Below are positions 18,933-29,610 of a stretch of DNA of 64,000 bases, piece after piece (position 1 is the first letter of the stretch; the number at the start of each line of letters is the position of its first letter). A model generated the notes under the pieces. That model made no database searches. It worked only from the letters and a program-made list of their open reading frames with translations, and was not told the DNA's origin. The translations under genes were made by a program, and so were the position numbers. Source of the stretch: Ignavibacteria bacterium (lineage in GTDB: Bacteria; Bacteroidota; Ignavibacteria; Tepidaquicellales; Tepidaquicellaceae); assembly GCA_019187405.1 (NCBI GenBank), contig JABAQZ010000004.1:140832-204831 (forward strand). Direction: 5' to 3'.

Positions 18933-19445
18933 ATGAAAACAATTTTATTTTCCATGGTTATCATTCTTTTCGTATCCGGAATCTCTTTCTCACAAGATAT
19001 GAAACCAAAACCAATATCATCACCTATGTTAAAGACATTGGAAGGAACCTGGATTTCCGATCCTTATGAATTCATGGGCGCTAAAATGACAGATGAAGCG
19101 GTCCATAAAATGATTTTAAACAGTCAATTTTTGGAAGTCAGTATAAAATCCACCGGAGACAACGGGTTTGTATATGAAGGACTCGGTATCATTGCGCCTT
19201 CGGAAGATGGCACTTTTACAGGTTGGTTTTATGATATTTATGGCAAAGATGGTATTATGACATATACAGGTAAAGTAGATAACGGCAAATTAATTATGAC
19301 CGGAAGTAATAATTTTATGGATGAAAAAAGAGAAATTTCAATTGAAGACAATAAAATTGTTCATAATATCGTTATTGAAATGAAGTATCCCGGTGCAGAC
19401 AAAACGCAACAAAAATTAACTGTTACGTATAAAAAAAGGAATTAG
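18933..19445 (+). CDS. Secreted DUF1579-like protein
   Basis: The product has 170 residues. A signal peptide (1-20, ending FSQ) is followed by LKTLEGTWISDPYEF, then a run of beta-hairpins with GLGIIAPSEDGTFTGWFYD and KLTVTYKK at the end. This is the pattern of DUF1579 or lipocalin-like calycin proteins. Ligand and role are unknown. A purine-rich AAGGGAG lies 9 bases before the ATG. It is a single gene with its own terminator. Confidence 0.75.
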   Translation: MKTILFSMVIILFVSGISFSQDMKPKPISSPMLKTLEGTWISDPYEFMGAKMTDEAVHKMILNSQFLEVSIKSTGDNGFVYEGLGIIAPSEDGTFTGWFYDIYGKDGIMTYTGKVDNGKLIMTGSNNFMDEKREISIEDNKIVHNIVIEMKYPGADKTQQKLTVTYKKRN

Positions 19446-19467
19446 TATTTTTAAAATCATTTGTCAG

Positions 19468-19503
19468 AAATCCGTTTCTTATCTTTAGAAACGGATTTTT
19501 TTT
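19468..19503 (+). terminator. Rho-independent terminator
   Basis: A perfect 12-bp stem AAATCCGTTTCT / AGAAACGGATTT with a 7-base loop, followed by a T-run; 22 bp after the DUF1579 stop. Confidence 0.88.
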
Positions 19504-19714
19504 ATAAATCTTCATTTCTTAAATTGATTAATATAAACTTATTCAATAAATCATTAAGAGCATAATTTGAAAATTGCTAAATAAATCAACTGATTATGAT
19601 ACACTATAAAATATCAAATGAATTTTAGGTTAGTTATTTTTAGTAAGTGAAAATCTATCAGCTTTAATGTTTAAGAATTTATTAATTTCAAAATCTATTT
19701 GATAAAATTTATTC

Positions 19715-22219
19715 ATGAAAAATGAATATGTAAATGTTGCACTGAACATTCCCGTAAATAAAGTTTTTACTTATAAAATACCGGACAATTTCATTGACAT
19801 TGCTGAACCGGGTTTAAGGATACTTGTGAAATTTGGTAATAAAGAGAAAACCGGCATTATAACGGATTTTACTGATATGACTGAACTAAAATACGTAAAA
19901 GAATTTATTACCATACTCGATGATGTGAAAATCTTGACTCATGAAATTATGAAATTCTGCAAGTGGATGTCTGATTATTATGTTGCGCCGATTGGTGAAG
20001 TTTTGTTTTCAGTAATACCGGGAAATATAAACATTAAATCAGATGTCTATTATTCTCTAAATGAAGAATATGAAGAAAGAATTAATTCTTTTAAGATAAG
20101 CGATAATATAATATTTGATATCATTGATTTGTTTAAAAAAGATTTTAAGACCAAGCTTACATCAGGTCAGATAGAAAGCAGATTGAATTATAAAAATTTG
20201 TCTTCTAAAATCTCATTAATGAAATCGGAAAATATTCTTTTAAGCGAATCGCTGTATTCCAAACCCGTCAAAGAGAAATTTGTAAAAATTATCAGTAACA
20301 ATTTTGAAAATGAAAATCTTGAGGAAGTCATTTCGGAAAATAATATCAAATCATCAAAACAAATTGAAATCCTGAAAACCCTTTCCGGCATCAAGGAAAC
20401 AGAGCTTAATGAATTTATTAAGTTAAACAAATTTTCTCTGTCGCCTATAAATACTCTTCATAAAAAAAATCTTATTGTTATTTCCGAAAAAAGAAAAATC
20501 AGAGAGAGTGAAGAAATATTCAGCGAAGAGCATAAGGAGATTGTGCTGACAGCCGAACAATCTGAATGTCTGATAAAAATAAAAAACTCATTACAAAAGG
20601 GCAAATTTAAATCCTACATGCTTTACGGTGTGACAGGAAGCGGTAAGACCGAAATATACATTAATTCAATTAAAGAAGTTTTAAAGTATGGAAAATCTGC
20701 GCTTGTTCTTGTACCGGAAATATCACTTACTCCTCAGCTCATTCACAGATTCAGAAAAAATTTTAAAGAAAGAATTGGAATCATACACAGCAAAATCCCC
20801 GACGGAGAAAAATTTGATACTCTTCACGGTATTTGTTCCGGAGAAATTAAAATAGTTATAGGAGCCCGATCGGCATTGTTTGCTCCGTTGAAAAACATCG
20901 GTCTGATTGTTGTTGACGAAGAGCATGATTCTTCATATAAGCAGGAAAATTCACCCAGGTACAATGGAAGAGATTCTGCGGTTTACAGAGCTATGCTGAA
21001 TTCCGCAGTTGTTATACTCGGCTCGGCAACTCCTTCATTTGAATCTTATCATAATGCTGTTTCAGGAAAATTCGAACTTTTATCTCTTCCTTTGAGGGCA
21101 ACTTCAATCAACATGCCTGAAATTGAAATCGTTGACCTTCTGAAAAAAGAAATTGAAGAAGAAGATGTACTTGATTTTTTTAAAATTCTCGATAAACAAA
21201 TCAGAGTTAAATTTTTGTCAAAGGATCTGATATTTGAAATAGGTAAAAGACTCGAGAAAAAAGAAAGCGTGATTATTTTACAAAACAGAAGAGGATATCA
21301 TGCATATATTGAATGCCATAATTGCGGAAAAGTTGAGATGTGTCCGAGATGCAATATTTCTCTTACTTTTCACAAAGCATTTAACCTGATGAAATGCCAT
21401 TATTGCGGATTTTCGAGAAAGTTTGACGGAATTTGTTCTTCCTGCGGAAGTACGTTTCTCATTCCTATGGGAGCGGGAACAGAAAGAGTAGAAGAAGAAC
21501 TAATGAAGATTTTTCCAAGAGCCATTATAAAACGAATGGATTCGGATGTGCTAACTTCCAAAAAACAGTTTCAACAGATATTGAAAGATTTTTATGATAA
21601 AAAAATCGATATTCTCACCGGTACACAACTCATTTCAAAAGGACTGGATTTTCCTGAAGTAACTCTCGTTGGAGTGGTTAATGCAGACATAGGTCTTCTT
21701 AATCCGGATTTCAGGGCAACCGAAAAAACGTTTCAGATACTTACGCAAGTCTCCGGACGCAGCGGCAGAAGTTATAAAAAAGGAGAAGTATTAATTCAAA
21801 CCAATCACTCCGATTACTTTGTTTTTGATAAAATAAAAAATCATGATTACAAAGGATTTTATGAACAGGAAATTAAATTCAGAGAAAAACTGAATTATCC
21901 GCCATTCAGCAGGCTTGCTATTATTGAATCAAAATCTGCCGATAAAAATCAATCTGAATCTAAGATTAAAGAAATATACAATCTTATAAAAAAGCTGGAT
22001 GTCAATAAAAAAATTGATCTCTTAACACCAAGTGTTCCATTATTTTCTAAACTTAAAGATAAATACAGATTTCATCTGATTGTAAGATCAAACAAAAAAA
22101 CCGATACTGCGGGAAATTACCTGACTGAGATATTAAGAAACGTGAGAGATTATTCCGGGAAATACATCCCAAAAAACGTACTGATTACCATTGATATGGA
22201 TGCAATAAATTTATTATAA
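19715..22219 (+). CDS. priA: Primosomal protein N' (replication restart helicase PriA)
   Basis: The 834-residue product is a full-length PriA. The N-terminal 3'-DNA-binding part opens NVALNIPVNKVFTYKIP. The helicase core has Walker A GVTGSGKTEIY near residue 305 and DEEH near 400. The embedded zinc module is visible as CHNCGKVEMCPRC and CHYCGF ... CSSCGS near residues 534-575, and GTQLISKGLDFPEVTLVGV and QVSGRSGR mark motifs V and VI. It reloads the replicative helicase at stalled forks in the cytoplasm. The gene is alone, followed closely by a convergent tRNA. The residue 100-270 linker is Lys/Glu/Ser-rich, in keeping with the AT-rich genome. Confidence 0.95.
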   Translation: MKNEYVNVALNIPVNKVFTYKIPDNFIDIAEPGLRILVKFGNKEKTGIITDFTDMTELKYVKEFITILDDVKILTHEIMKFCKWMSDYYVAPIGEVLFSVIPGNINIKSDVYYSLNEEYEERINSFKISDNIIFDIIDLFKKDFKTKLTSGQIESRLNYKNLSSKISLMKSENILLSESLYSKPVKEKFVKIISNNFENENLEEVISENNIKSSKQIEILKTLSGIKETELNEFIKLNKFSLSPINTLHKKNLIVISEKRKIRESEEIFSEEHKEIVLTAEQSECLIKIKNSLQKGKFKSYMLYGVTGSGKTEIYINSIKEVLKYGKSALVLVPEISLTPQLIHRFRKNFKERIGIIHSKIPDGEKFDTLHGICSGEIKIVIGARSALFAPLKNIGLIVVDEEHDSSYKQENSPRYNGRDSAVYRAMLNSAVVILGSATPSFESYHNAVSGKFELLSLPLRATSINMPEIEIVDLLKKEIEEEDVLDFFKILDKQIRVKFLSKDLIFEIGKRLEKKESVIILQNRRGYHAYIECHNCGKVEMCPRCNISLTFHKAFNLMKCHYCGFSRKFDGICSSCGSTFLIPMGAGTERVEEELMKIFPRAIIKRMDSDVLTSKKQFQQILKDFYDKKIDILTGTQLISKGLDFPEVTLVGVVNADIGLLNPDFRATEKTFQILTQVSGRSGRSYKKGEVLIQTNHSDYFVFDKIKNHDYKGFYEQEIKFREKLNYPPFSRLAIIESKSADKNQSESKIKEIYNLIKKLDVNKKIDLLTPSVPLFSKLKDKYRFHLIVRSNKKTDTAGNYLTEILRNVRDYSGKYIPKNVLITIDMDAINLL

Positions 22220-22236
22220 AGTACCGCAACTTTTTG

Positions 22237-22308
22237 TACCCCTGCAAGGACTCGAACCCTGACCAAAGGTTCCGAAGACCTTTGTGCTATCCGTTACACC
22301 ACAGGGGC
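22237..22308 (-). tRNA. tRNA-Arg (anticodon TCG)
   Basis: On the minus strand a 72-nt cloverleaf is visible: acceptor GCCCCTG with CAGGGGT (one G-U pair), anticodon stem AAGGT/ACCTT around loop CTTCGGA, giving anticodon TCG, and T-loop GGTTCGAGTCC. CCA is not encoded. It reads CGN arginine codons. Confidence 0.93.
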
Positions 22309-22630
22309 TTTTTTCTTAATTATGCATTAATCCGTATTGGCGGATTACAATTTTAAACTGGAAAAAGCATTTGATATTATCGATTAAACTGCAAAAAAAG
22401 CTCTTATGCAAATTTTAATGGAAAAAATTTAATACCATTTTAATTTTAATTTAAAATTCCTCTTCAAAATAAATGAATTAATTAAAAAATTCTCTGCCTA
22501 TATTAATTCCCAAGATTAAGCAAATTGCGGTGAATTATTTTGTATACCATTTTCAAAGATTAATTGGATTTTAAAAAACAATTTCCGTATTTTTACAATA
22601 CCAAAAATTATCTCAGACTAAATTTTTCAA
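22309..22630. other. Gene-free stretch
   Basis: AT-rich sequence without a credible gene. It contains a small perfect hairpin (TAATCCG, 6-base loop, CGGATTA; 22328-22347) upstream of the tRNA on its strand. Nothing else stands out. Confidence 0.6.
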
Positions 22631-24016
22631 ATGAATAAATATTTTTTATCTATTGCAATGTTATTCATGTTTTACGGAATAACATCAGCGCAGCTTCCTA
22701 ATCAAAATACATATTTATTAAGGCAGCTTGACAGTTACGGCAGCGGTTACTCGGCATTGTGGGGGTACACTGCTCCAAACGGCAGAGAATATGCAATTCT
22801 CGGATGCCGTGATGGTACATCTTTCGTTGACATTACTGATTCCGCCAATATCAGAGAATGTGATTTTGTTACCGGAGTTCAGAGCGGATGGAGAGAAATG
22901 AAAACTTATTCTCATTATGCGTACGTTGTTTCGGAAGGTACTAACAGCCGTTTGCAGATAATTGATTTGCAATATCTGCCTGATTCCGTAAGTCTTGTTA
23001 ATACCTGGAGCTATTCAGGCTACACAAAAACCCACTCGATCCAGCAATATAACCATTATCTTTATCTCAACGGTGGAAATGCAGCGACTTCTGTCGGCGG
23101 AGTAGCAGTTATTGATGTAATTGATCCGGTTGCTCCGGTAAAACTCGGTCAATGGGCAACAGAATATGTTCATGACTGCAGAGTAAAAGATGATACAATA
23201 TGGGCGGCAAATATTTATTCAGGAAAGATTTCGATTATTAACGCAACAAATAAAAATAATCTTGAATTTGTCCGCTCGTTTCAAGAGTATCCACAAAATA
23301 CAGTCTCGGCACACAATTGTGACTTTTCTCCCGAAGGAAAATATCTTTACGCAACGAATGAAATTTCAAGCCCCGTCGGCAAGCTGAGCATCTGGGATAT
23401 TACTGACAGAGCAAATATTACTTTTGTGAGAAACTGGCAGCCGACCGGAATTACAACGTCAATCGTTCACAACGTGGAAATTTACGGAAACTTTGCTGTA
23501 ATAGCACACTATACCGCTGGTATCAGAATATTAAACATATCAGATCCATCTAACCCGACTGAAGTTGCCTGGTATGATACATATACAAGCAGCAATAGTT
23601 CAAGTTTCAGCGGCTGCTGGGGAGTTTATAAATTCCCTTCGGGAAAAATCGTCGGCTCTGATATAAGTGGCGGTCTTTTTGTCATCAAAACCAATTTCCC
23701 TCTTACCTCCAATGAGAATGAAAATCAAAATGCTGAAAGCTTTACTTTAAGTCAAAATTATCCTAATCCATTTAATCCGGTAACAAACATCAAATTTTCT
23801 ATCAAAGAAAATTCAAATGTAACTCTGAAGGTATATGACATCAACGGAAAACAAGCGGCAGATGTATTCAGCGACAGAAGAGACGCCGGTAATTATGAAG
23901 TCCTGTTCGATGCAGCAAATTACGGCTTGAGCAGCGGAACTTATTTTTATACTCTAACTGCTAATAACGGTAAACAAAATTTTCAGGAAACAAAAAAAAT
24001 GCTGTTAATTAAATAA
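22631..24016 (+). CDS. Choice-of-anchor B family protein with T9SS type A sorting domain (paralogue 1)
   Basis: The product has 461 residues with a signal peptide (1-20, ending TSAQ). Residues ~20-350 carry LVIVD-type propeller motifs: GYTAPNGREYAILG, TSFVDITDSANI, LQIIDLQYLPDS, HDCRVKDDTIWAANI, SIVHNVEIYGN and GIRILNISDPSNP. These define the choice-of-anchor B family. The C terminus is a sorting domain with NYPNPFNPVTNI and SSGTYFYTL, ending KKMLLIK. It is a surface or secreted propeller of unknown ligand. The next gene, 34 bp downstream, is a close paralogue in the same direction. Confidence 0.85.
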   Translation: MNKYFLSIAMLFMFYGITSAQLPNQNTYLLRQLDSYGSGYSALWGYTAPNGREYAILGCRDGTSFVDITDSANIRECDFVTGVQSGWREMKTYSHYAYVVSEGTNSRLQIIDLQYLPDSVSLVNTWSYSGYTKTHSIQQYNHYLYLNGGNAATSVGGVAVIDVIDPVAPVKLGQWATEYVHDCRVKDDTIWAANIYSGKISIINATNKNNLEFVRSFQEYPQNTVSAHNCDFSPEGKYLYATNEISSPVGKLSIWDITDRANITFVRNWQPTGITTSIVHNVEIYGNFAVIAHYTAGIRILNISDPSNPTEVAWYDTYTSSNSSSFSGCWGVYKFPSGKIVGSDISGGLFVIKTNFPLTSNENENQNAESFTLSQNYPNPFNPVTNIKFSIKENSNVTLKVYDINGKQAADVFSDRRDAGNYEVLFDAANYGLSSGTYFYTLTANNGKQNFQETKKMLLIK

Positions 24017-24050
24017 CTTAAACAATAATAATTACCCCAAACTTTAAAAA

Positions 24051-25436
24051 ATGAAATTTAAATTTTTAATCATTACATTTTTTCTGATAATATCTGGATT
24101 GTCAGAATCATTTTCACAGCTTCCAAATCAAAATACTTATTTGTTAAGAAATCTTAACGAACATTATACCAGTACGCTTTATTCCGCAATATGGGGATAT
24201 GTAGCTCCTGATAACAGGGAATATGCTTTACTCGGATGTCCAACGGGAACGGCTTTCATTGATATTACCGATTCTGCAAATATTCATGAAGTGGATTATC
24301 TTACCGGGCTTACTTCTGCATGGAGAGAAATGAAAGTTTATTCACACTATGCATACATCGTTTCAGAAGCAACTAACAGCAAACTTCAGATTGTTGATCT
24401 TCAGTATCTCCCTGATTCTGTTCATCTTGTCAAAACCTGGAACTATACCGGATATACAAGAACACATTCGATTTCACAGTGGGATCATTATATTTTTCTC
24501 AATGGAGGAAATTCTGCTTCTAACGGCGGTATTACCGTGCTTGATGTAAGTGATCCGGAAAATCCGGTGAAGATGGGACAATGGACTACACTTTACGTGC
24601 ATGACTGCAGAGTAGTAAATGATACAATATATGCAGCTAATATAAATGACGGAAAAGTTTCGATTATTAATGCAACAAACAAAATGTCATTAGCAACAGT
24701 CGTAACATTTAATAATCTTGTAAACAGCGGTCCTCATAATACTGCTTTGACAACTAACAGAAAAAGATTATTCGTTACTGATGAAATCGGCTCTGCTCCT
24801 TATTTGCTTAAAGTATGGAACATTGAAAATCCTTCAAACCCGGTTTATGTTTCTTCATGGCAGCCAACTGGAATTACTACTTCAATCATTCATAATGTAG
24901 AATCTTACGGGAACTGGCTGGTTATCGGCCATTATACTGCAGGAATTAGAATTCTGAATATCACAAATCCTGATGCTCCGCAGGAAGTAGCATGGTATGA
25001 CACCTACCCGCAAAATAACAACGAAAGTTATAACGGCTGCTGGGGTGTTTATATGTTTCCATCGGGTAAAATTGCAGCATCCGACAGACAGACGGGATTG
25101 TATGTGATTAAGACAAATTTCCCGATGACTGGCACAGGATTACAGAGTAACATAAATTCTATTCCGGATAAATATGAACTTTCACAAAACTATCCTAATC
25201 CGTTTAATCCTGAAACTAAAATAAATTACTCAATACCAGCTGCAGGAAAAGTAAGTCTCAAGGTTTATGACATACTTGGAAATGAAATAGCAACGCTTGT
25301 TAACGGTGACAAACCTGCAGGGAATCATACTGCAGAATTCAGCGCGGACAAATACGGACTCTCAAGCGGAGTGTATTTTTATACGCTCAAAGCAGGTGAA
25401 TTTTCCGAAACAAAGAAAATGAATCTGATCAAGTAA
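24051..25436 (+). CDS. Choice-of-anchor B family protein with T9SS type A sorting domain (paralogue 2)
   Basis: The product is also 461 residues and aligns end to end with the preceding gene, sharing SQLPNQNTYLLR, FIDITDSANI, WREMKVYSHYAYIVSEATNS, QYLPDSV and ITTSIIHNVESYGN. A signal peptide covers about residues 1-22. The sorting domain (NYPNPFNPETKI, SSGVYFYTL, KKMNLIK) is closer to the common consensus than that of paralogue 1, so the C-terminal domain may have been exchanged separately from the propeller. The two genes probably form an operon ending at the terminator at 25460. The palindromic repeat island starts ~180 bp downstream. Confidence 0.85.
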   Translation: MKFKFLIITFFLIISGLSESFSQLPNQNTYLLRNLNEHYTSTLYSAIWGYVAPDNREYALLGCPTGTAFIDITDSANIHEVDYLTGLTSAWREMKVYSHYAYIVSEATNSKLQIVDLQYLPDSVHLVKTWNYTGYTRTHSISQWDHYIFLNGGNSASNGGITVLDVSDPENPVKMGQWTTLYVHDCRVVNDTIYAANINDGKVSIINATNKMSLATVVTFNNLVNSGPHNTALTTNRKRLFVTDEIGSAPYLLKVWNIENPSNPVYVSSWQPTGITTSIIHNVESYGNWLVIGHYTAGIRILNITNPDAPQEVAWYDTYPQNNNESYNGCWGVYMFPSGKIAASDRQTGLYVIKTNFPMTGTGLQSNINSIPDKYELSQNYPNPFNPETKINYSIPAAGKVSLKVYDILGNEIATLVNGDKPAGNHTAEFSADKYGLSSGVYFYTLKAGEFSETKKMNLIK

Positions 25437-25459
25437 GTTTAAAATAAATTTTAAAATTA

Positions 25460-25494
25460 AATCCCGTTTTGTTATTTCAAAACGGGATTTTTTT
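25460..25494 (+). terminator. Rho-independent terminator
   Basis: Perfect 11-bp stem AATCCCGTTTT / AAAACGGGATT with an 8-base loop and a following T-run, 23 bp after the paralogue 2 stop. Confidence 0.88.
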
Positions 25495-26952
25495 ATGGTT
25501 TAATTGTGACATTGTTATCATTCATGATGCTGCAATTTCTTCCCACCGAACTTTACCCGGCGATATTGAGAAAATTGAAATCAATCAAAAAACCAGTTTA
25601 ATCTAAAAGTATCTGTACTTGAATTGATATTGGAGGTGATGATGATTACCATTGAATTCAATACAGACTCCCGACAGTAGTGAATGTACATGAATTCAAT
25701 GCAGACTCCCACAGATGCTGAAACAAGTTCAGCATGACAGAATGTTGTTCAGCATGTCAGGGGACTGTGTCATCCCGAACTTGTTTCGGGATCTGACAGT
25801 GGTTGTACTTGAATTAATTACAGACTTGCGATAGTAGTGAACGTACATGAATTCAATGCAGACTCCCACAGATGCTGAAACAAGTTCAGCATGACAGAGT
25901 GTTGTTCAGCATGACAGAATGTTGTTCAGCATGTCAGGGGACTATGTCATCCCGAACTTGTTTCGGGCTCTGACAGTGGTTGTACTTGAATTAATTACAG
26001 ACTTGCGATAGTAGTGAACGTACATGAATTCAATGCAGACTCCCAGATGCTGAAACAAGTTCAGCATGACAGAATGTTGTTCAGCATGTCAGGGGACTAT
26101 GTCATCCCGAACTTGTTTCGGGATCTGACAGTGGTTGTACTTGAATTAATTACAGACTTGCGATAGTAGTGAACGTACATGAATTCAATGTATACTCCCA
26201 CAGATGCTGAAACAAGTTCAGCATGACAGAGGAGGTGATGATGATTACAATTGAATTCAATGCATACTCCCACAGATGCTGAAACAAGTTCAGCATGACA
26301 GAGTGTTGTTCAGCATGTCAGGGGACTGTGTCATCCCGAACTTGTTTCGGGATCTGACAGTGGTTGTACTTGAATTAATTACAGACTTGCGATAGTAGTG
26401 AATGTACATGAATTCAATGCATACTCCCACAGAAGCTGAAACAAGTTCAGCATGACAGGGTGTTATTCAGCATGACAGAGTGTTGTTCAGTATGGCAGAA
26501 TGTTGTTCAGCATGTCAGGGGACTGTGTCATCCCGAACTTGTTTCGGGATCTGACAGTGGTTGTACTTGAATTAATTACAGACTTGCGACAATAGTGAAT
26601 GTACATGAATTCAATGCAGACTCCCATAGATGCTGAAACAAGTTCAGCATGACAGAGGAGGTGATGATGATTACAATTGAATTCAATGGCATACTCCCAC
26701 AGATGCTGAAACAAGTTCAGCATGACAGAATGTTGTTCAGCATGTCAGGGGACTGTGTCATCCCGAACTTGTTTCGGGATCTGACAGTGGCTGTACTTGA
26801 ATTAATTACAGACTTGCGATAGTAGTGAATGTACATGAATTCAATGCATACTTTCACAGATGCTGAAACAAGTTCAGCATGACAGAATGTTGTTCAGCAT
26901 GACAGAGTGTTGTTCAGCATGACAGAGTGTTGTTCAGCATGACAGGGTGATT

Positions 26953-27078
26953 GTCATCCGAACACATAATAAGTCATCCCGAACACATAATAAGTCATCC
27001 CGAACACATAATATATCATCCCGAACACCTAATATGTCATCCCGAACACCCAAAATGTCATCCCGAACTTGTTTCGGG
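26953..27078 (+). repeat. 21-bp tandem array of half-hairpin B
   Basis: Five consecutive units of about 21 bp of the type GTCATCCCGAACACATAAT start at 26953 (20 bp), 26973, 26994, 27015 and 27036, running into a complete hairpin B at 27057. Each holds only the left arm of that hairpin. Confidence 0.9.
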
Positions 27079-28715
27079 ATCTGATAGTGGCTGTACTTGA
27101 ATTAATTACAGACTTGCGATAGTAGTGAATGTACATGAATTCAATGCATACTTTCACAGATGCTGAAACAAGTTCAGCATGACAGAATGTTGTTCAGCAT
27201 GACAGAGTGTTGTTCAGCATGACAGAGTGTTGTTCAGCATGTCAGGGGACTGTGTCATCCCGAACTTGTTTCGGGATCTGACAGTGGTTGTACTTGAATT
27301 AATTACAGACTCCCGACAGTAGTGAATGTACATGAATTCAATGCATACTCCCACAGATGCTGAAACAAGTTCAGCATGACAGGGTGTTATTCAGCATGAC
27401 AGAGTGTTGTTCAGCATGTCAGGGGACTGTGTCATCCCGAACTTGTTTCGGGATCTGACAGTGGTTGTACTTGAATTAATTACAGACTTGCGATAGTAGT
27501 GAATGTACATGAATTCAATGCATACTCCCACAGATGCTGAAACAAGTTCAGCATGACAGGGGAGGTGATGATGATTACAATTGAATTCAATGCATACTCC
27601 CACAGATGCTGAAACAAGTTCAGTATGACAGAATGTTGTTCAGCATGTCAGGGGACTGTGTCATCCCGAACTTGTTTCGGGATCTTACAGTGGCTGTACT
27701 TGAATTAATTACAGACTTGCGATAGTAGTGAACGTACATGAATTCAATGCATACTCCCACAGATGCTGAAACAAGTTCAGCATGACAGAGTGTTGTTCAG
27801 CATGTCAGGGGACTGTGTCATCCCGAACTTGTTTCGGGATCTGACAGTGGCTGTACTTGAATTAATTACAGACTTGCGATAGTAGTGAACGTACATGAAT
27901 TCAATGCAGACTCCCATAGATACTGAAACAAGTTCAGCATGACAGGGGAGGTGATGATTATTACAATTGAATTCAATGCAGACTCCCATAGATGCTGAAA
28001 CAAGTTCAGCATGACAGGGGAGGTGATGATTATTACAATTGAATTCAATGCATACTCCCACAGATACTGAAACAAGTTTAGCATGACAGGGGAGGTGATG
28101 ATGATTACAATTGAATTCAATGCATACTCCCACAGATGCTGAAACAAGTTCAGCATGACAGAATGTTATTCAGCATGTCAGGGGACTGTGTCATCCCGAA
28201 CTTGTTTCGGGATCTGACAGTGGTTGTACTTGAATTAATTACAGACTCCCGACAGTAGTGAATGTACATGAATTCAATGCAGACTCCCATAGATGCTGAA
28301 ACAAGTTCAGCATGACAGGGGAGGTGATGATGATTACAATTGAATTCAATGCATACTCCCACAGATGCTGAAACAAGTTCAGCATGACAGAATGTTATTC
28401 AGCATGTCAGGGGACTGTGTCATCCCGAACTTGTTTCGGGATCTGACAGTGGCTGTACTTGAATTAATTACAGACTTGCGATAGTAGTGAATGTACATGA
28501 ATTCAATGCATACTCCTACAGATGCTGAAACAAGTTCAGCATGACAGAGTGTTGTTCAGTATGACAGAGTGTTGTTCAGCATGACAGGGGACTGTGTCAT
28601 CCCGAACTTGTTTCGGGATCTGATAGTGGTTGTACTTGAATTAATTACAGACTTGTGACAATAGTGAATGTACATGAATTCAATGCATACTCCCATAGAT
28701 GCTGAAACAAGTTCA

Positions 28716-28850
28716 GCATGACAGAGTGTTGTTCAGTATGACAGAGTGTTGTTCAGCATGACAAAGTGTTGTTTAGCATGGCAGAGTGTTGTTCAGCATG
28801 ACAAAGTGTTGTTTAGCATGGCAGAGTGTTGTTCAGCATGACAGGGGACT
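28716..28850 (+). repeat. 20-bp tandem array of half-hairpin A
   Basis: About six units of 20 bp of the type GTTGTTCAGCATGACAGAGT, with variants (TTTAGCATGGCAG), each holding only the right arm of hairpin A. Shorter runs of the same unit occur near 26885-26945, 27187-27243 and 31464-31535. Confidence 0.85.
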
Positions 28851-28970
28851 GTGTCATCTCAACAGGTTTATGTCCGCACATGAATTCATCCTTCTACTTC
28901 TATTGAAATTAACAATACCAGTATTTATTTTGACATCAAAACAGTTAATCACTGAGTAATCTCAAAAGAG

Positions 28971-29180
28971 ATGGAAACATATAAAACAAAAACAAAAATT
29001 AAGAAAAGTCATAAGTTAGAATTAGAAGATATTCCTTTCGATAATGGCGAGGAAGTTGAAGTTACAATTTCGAAAGTTGAAAAAAAAAGTAACGGGAAAT
29101 ATACATTAAGAGGAAGTTTGATTAAATATGACGAACCATTTGAACCGATAGATGAAGATGACTGGGAAGCATTGAAATGA
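28971..29180 (+). CDS. Antitoxin of a VapBC-type toxin-antitoxin pair (copy 1)
   Basis: The product has 69 residues. It begins METYKTKTKIKKSHKLELED with the sequence IPFDNGEEVEVTIS, which looks like the small beta-strand DNA-binding half of an AbrB/DUF2281-type antitoxin. The acidic, toxin-contacting tail is PFEPIDEDDWEALK. It should neutralise the adjacent PIN-domain RNase and repress the pair. Its stop overlaps the toxin start by four bases (ATGA), the usual coupling of such pairs. An identical protein is encoded at 30176-30385. Confidence 0.85.
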   Translation: METYKTKTKIKKSHKLELEDIPFDNGEEVEVTISKVEKKSNGKYTLRGSLIKYDEPFEPIDEDDWEALK

Positions 29181-29569
29181 TTCTACTTGATACTCACATT
29201 TGGATATGGTGGATTTCTGATGATTCGAAGCTTTCAAAAAATTATATTCAATTAATTAAGGATAATGAATCTGACAACTTATGCATTTCAATGATTTCAA
29301 TTTGGGAGCTTACAAGACTTTTCCAAAAAGGGAGATTAAGTTTTAATGTTCCGCTTTTGGAATGGATAGATGATGCAATCAGATATCCTGGAATGAAAGT
29401 TCTTAATCTAAGTAAGGAAATTATTCTTCATACAACAAAATTAGAAAACTTTCATAAAGATCCTGCAGACCAACTAATTGTTTCAACGTCTATTGTAGAA
29501 AATATTCCATTGCTTACAATGGATAAGAGAATTCTAAAATATAAATTAGTTCAAACTCTAACTCCTTAA
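29177..29569 (+). CDS. vapC: VapC-family PIN-domain toxin (copy 1)
   Basis: The 130-residue product is a complete PIN domain. The acidic metal-binding residues are visible in LLDTHIWIWW (Asp5), the Glu of SIWEL, Asp in HKDPADQLIVST and Asp in LTMDKRI. VapC toxins are Mg2+-dependent RNases that cut tRNA or rRNA; the target here is unknown. It is translationally coupled to the antitoxin. The pair sits inside the palindromic repeat island, and an identical protein is encoded at 30382-30774. Confidence 0.88.
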   Translation: MILLDTHIWIWWISDDSKLSKNYIQLIKDNESDNLCISMISIWELTRLFQKGRLSFNVPLLEWIDDAIRYPGMKVLNLSKEIILHTTKLENFHKDPADQLIVSTSIVENIPLLTMDKRILKYKLVQTLTP

Positions 29570-29610
29570 TGAATTAATTCGTAATACTCACTTAAAATCT
29601 GATATTATAA

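Noticed and set aside
26487..28362. Short minus-strand frames of 70-118 residues reading CHAELVSAS or MLNLFQHLW
   Set aside because: They are translations of the palindromic repeats, repeat the same phrase per unit and lack ribosome-binding sites; not genes.
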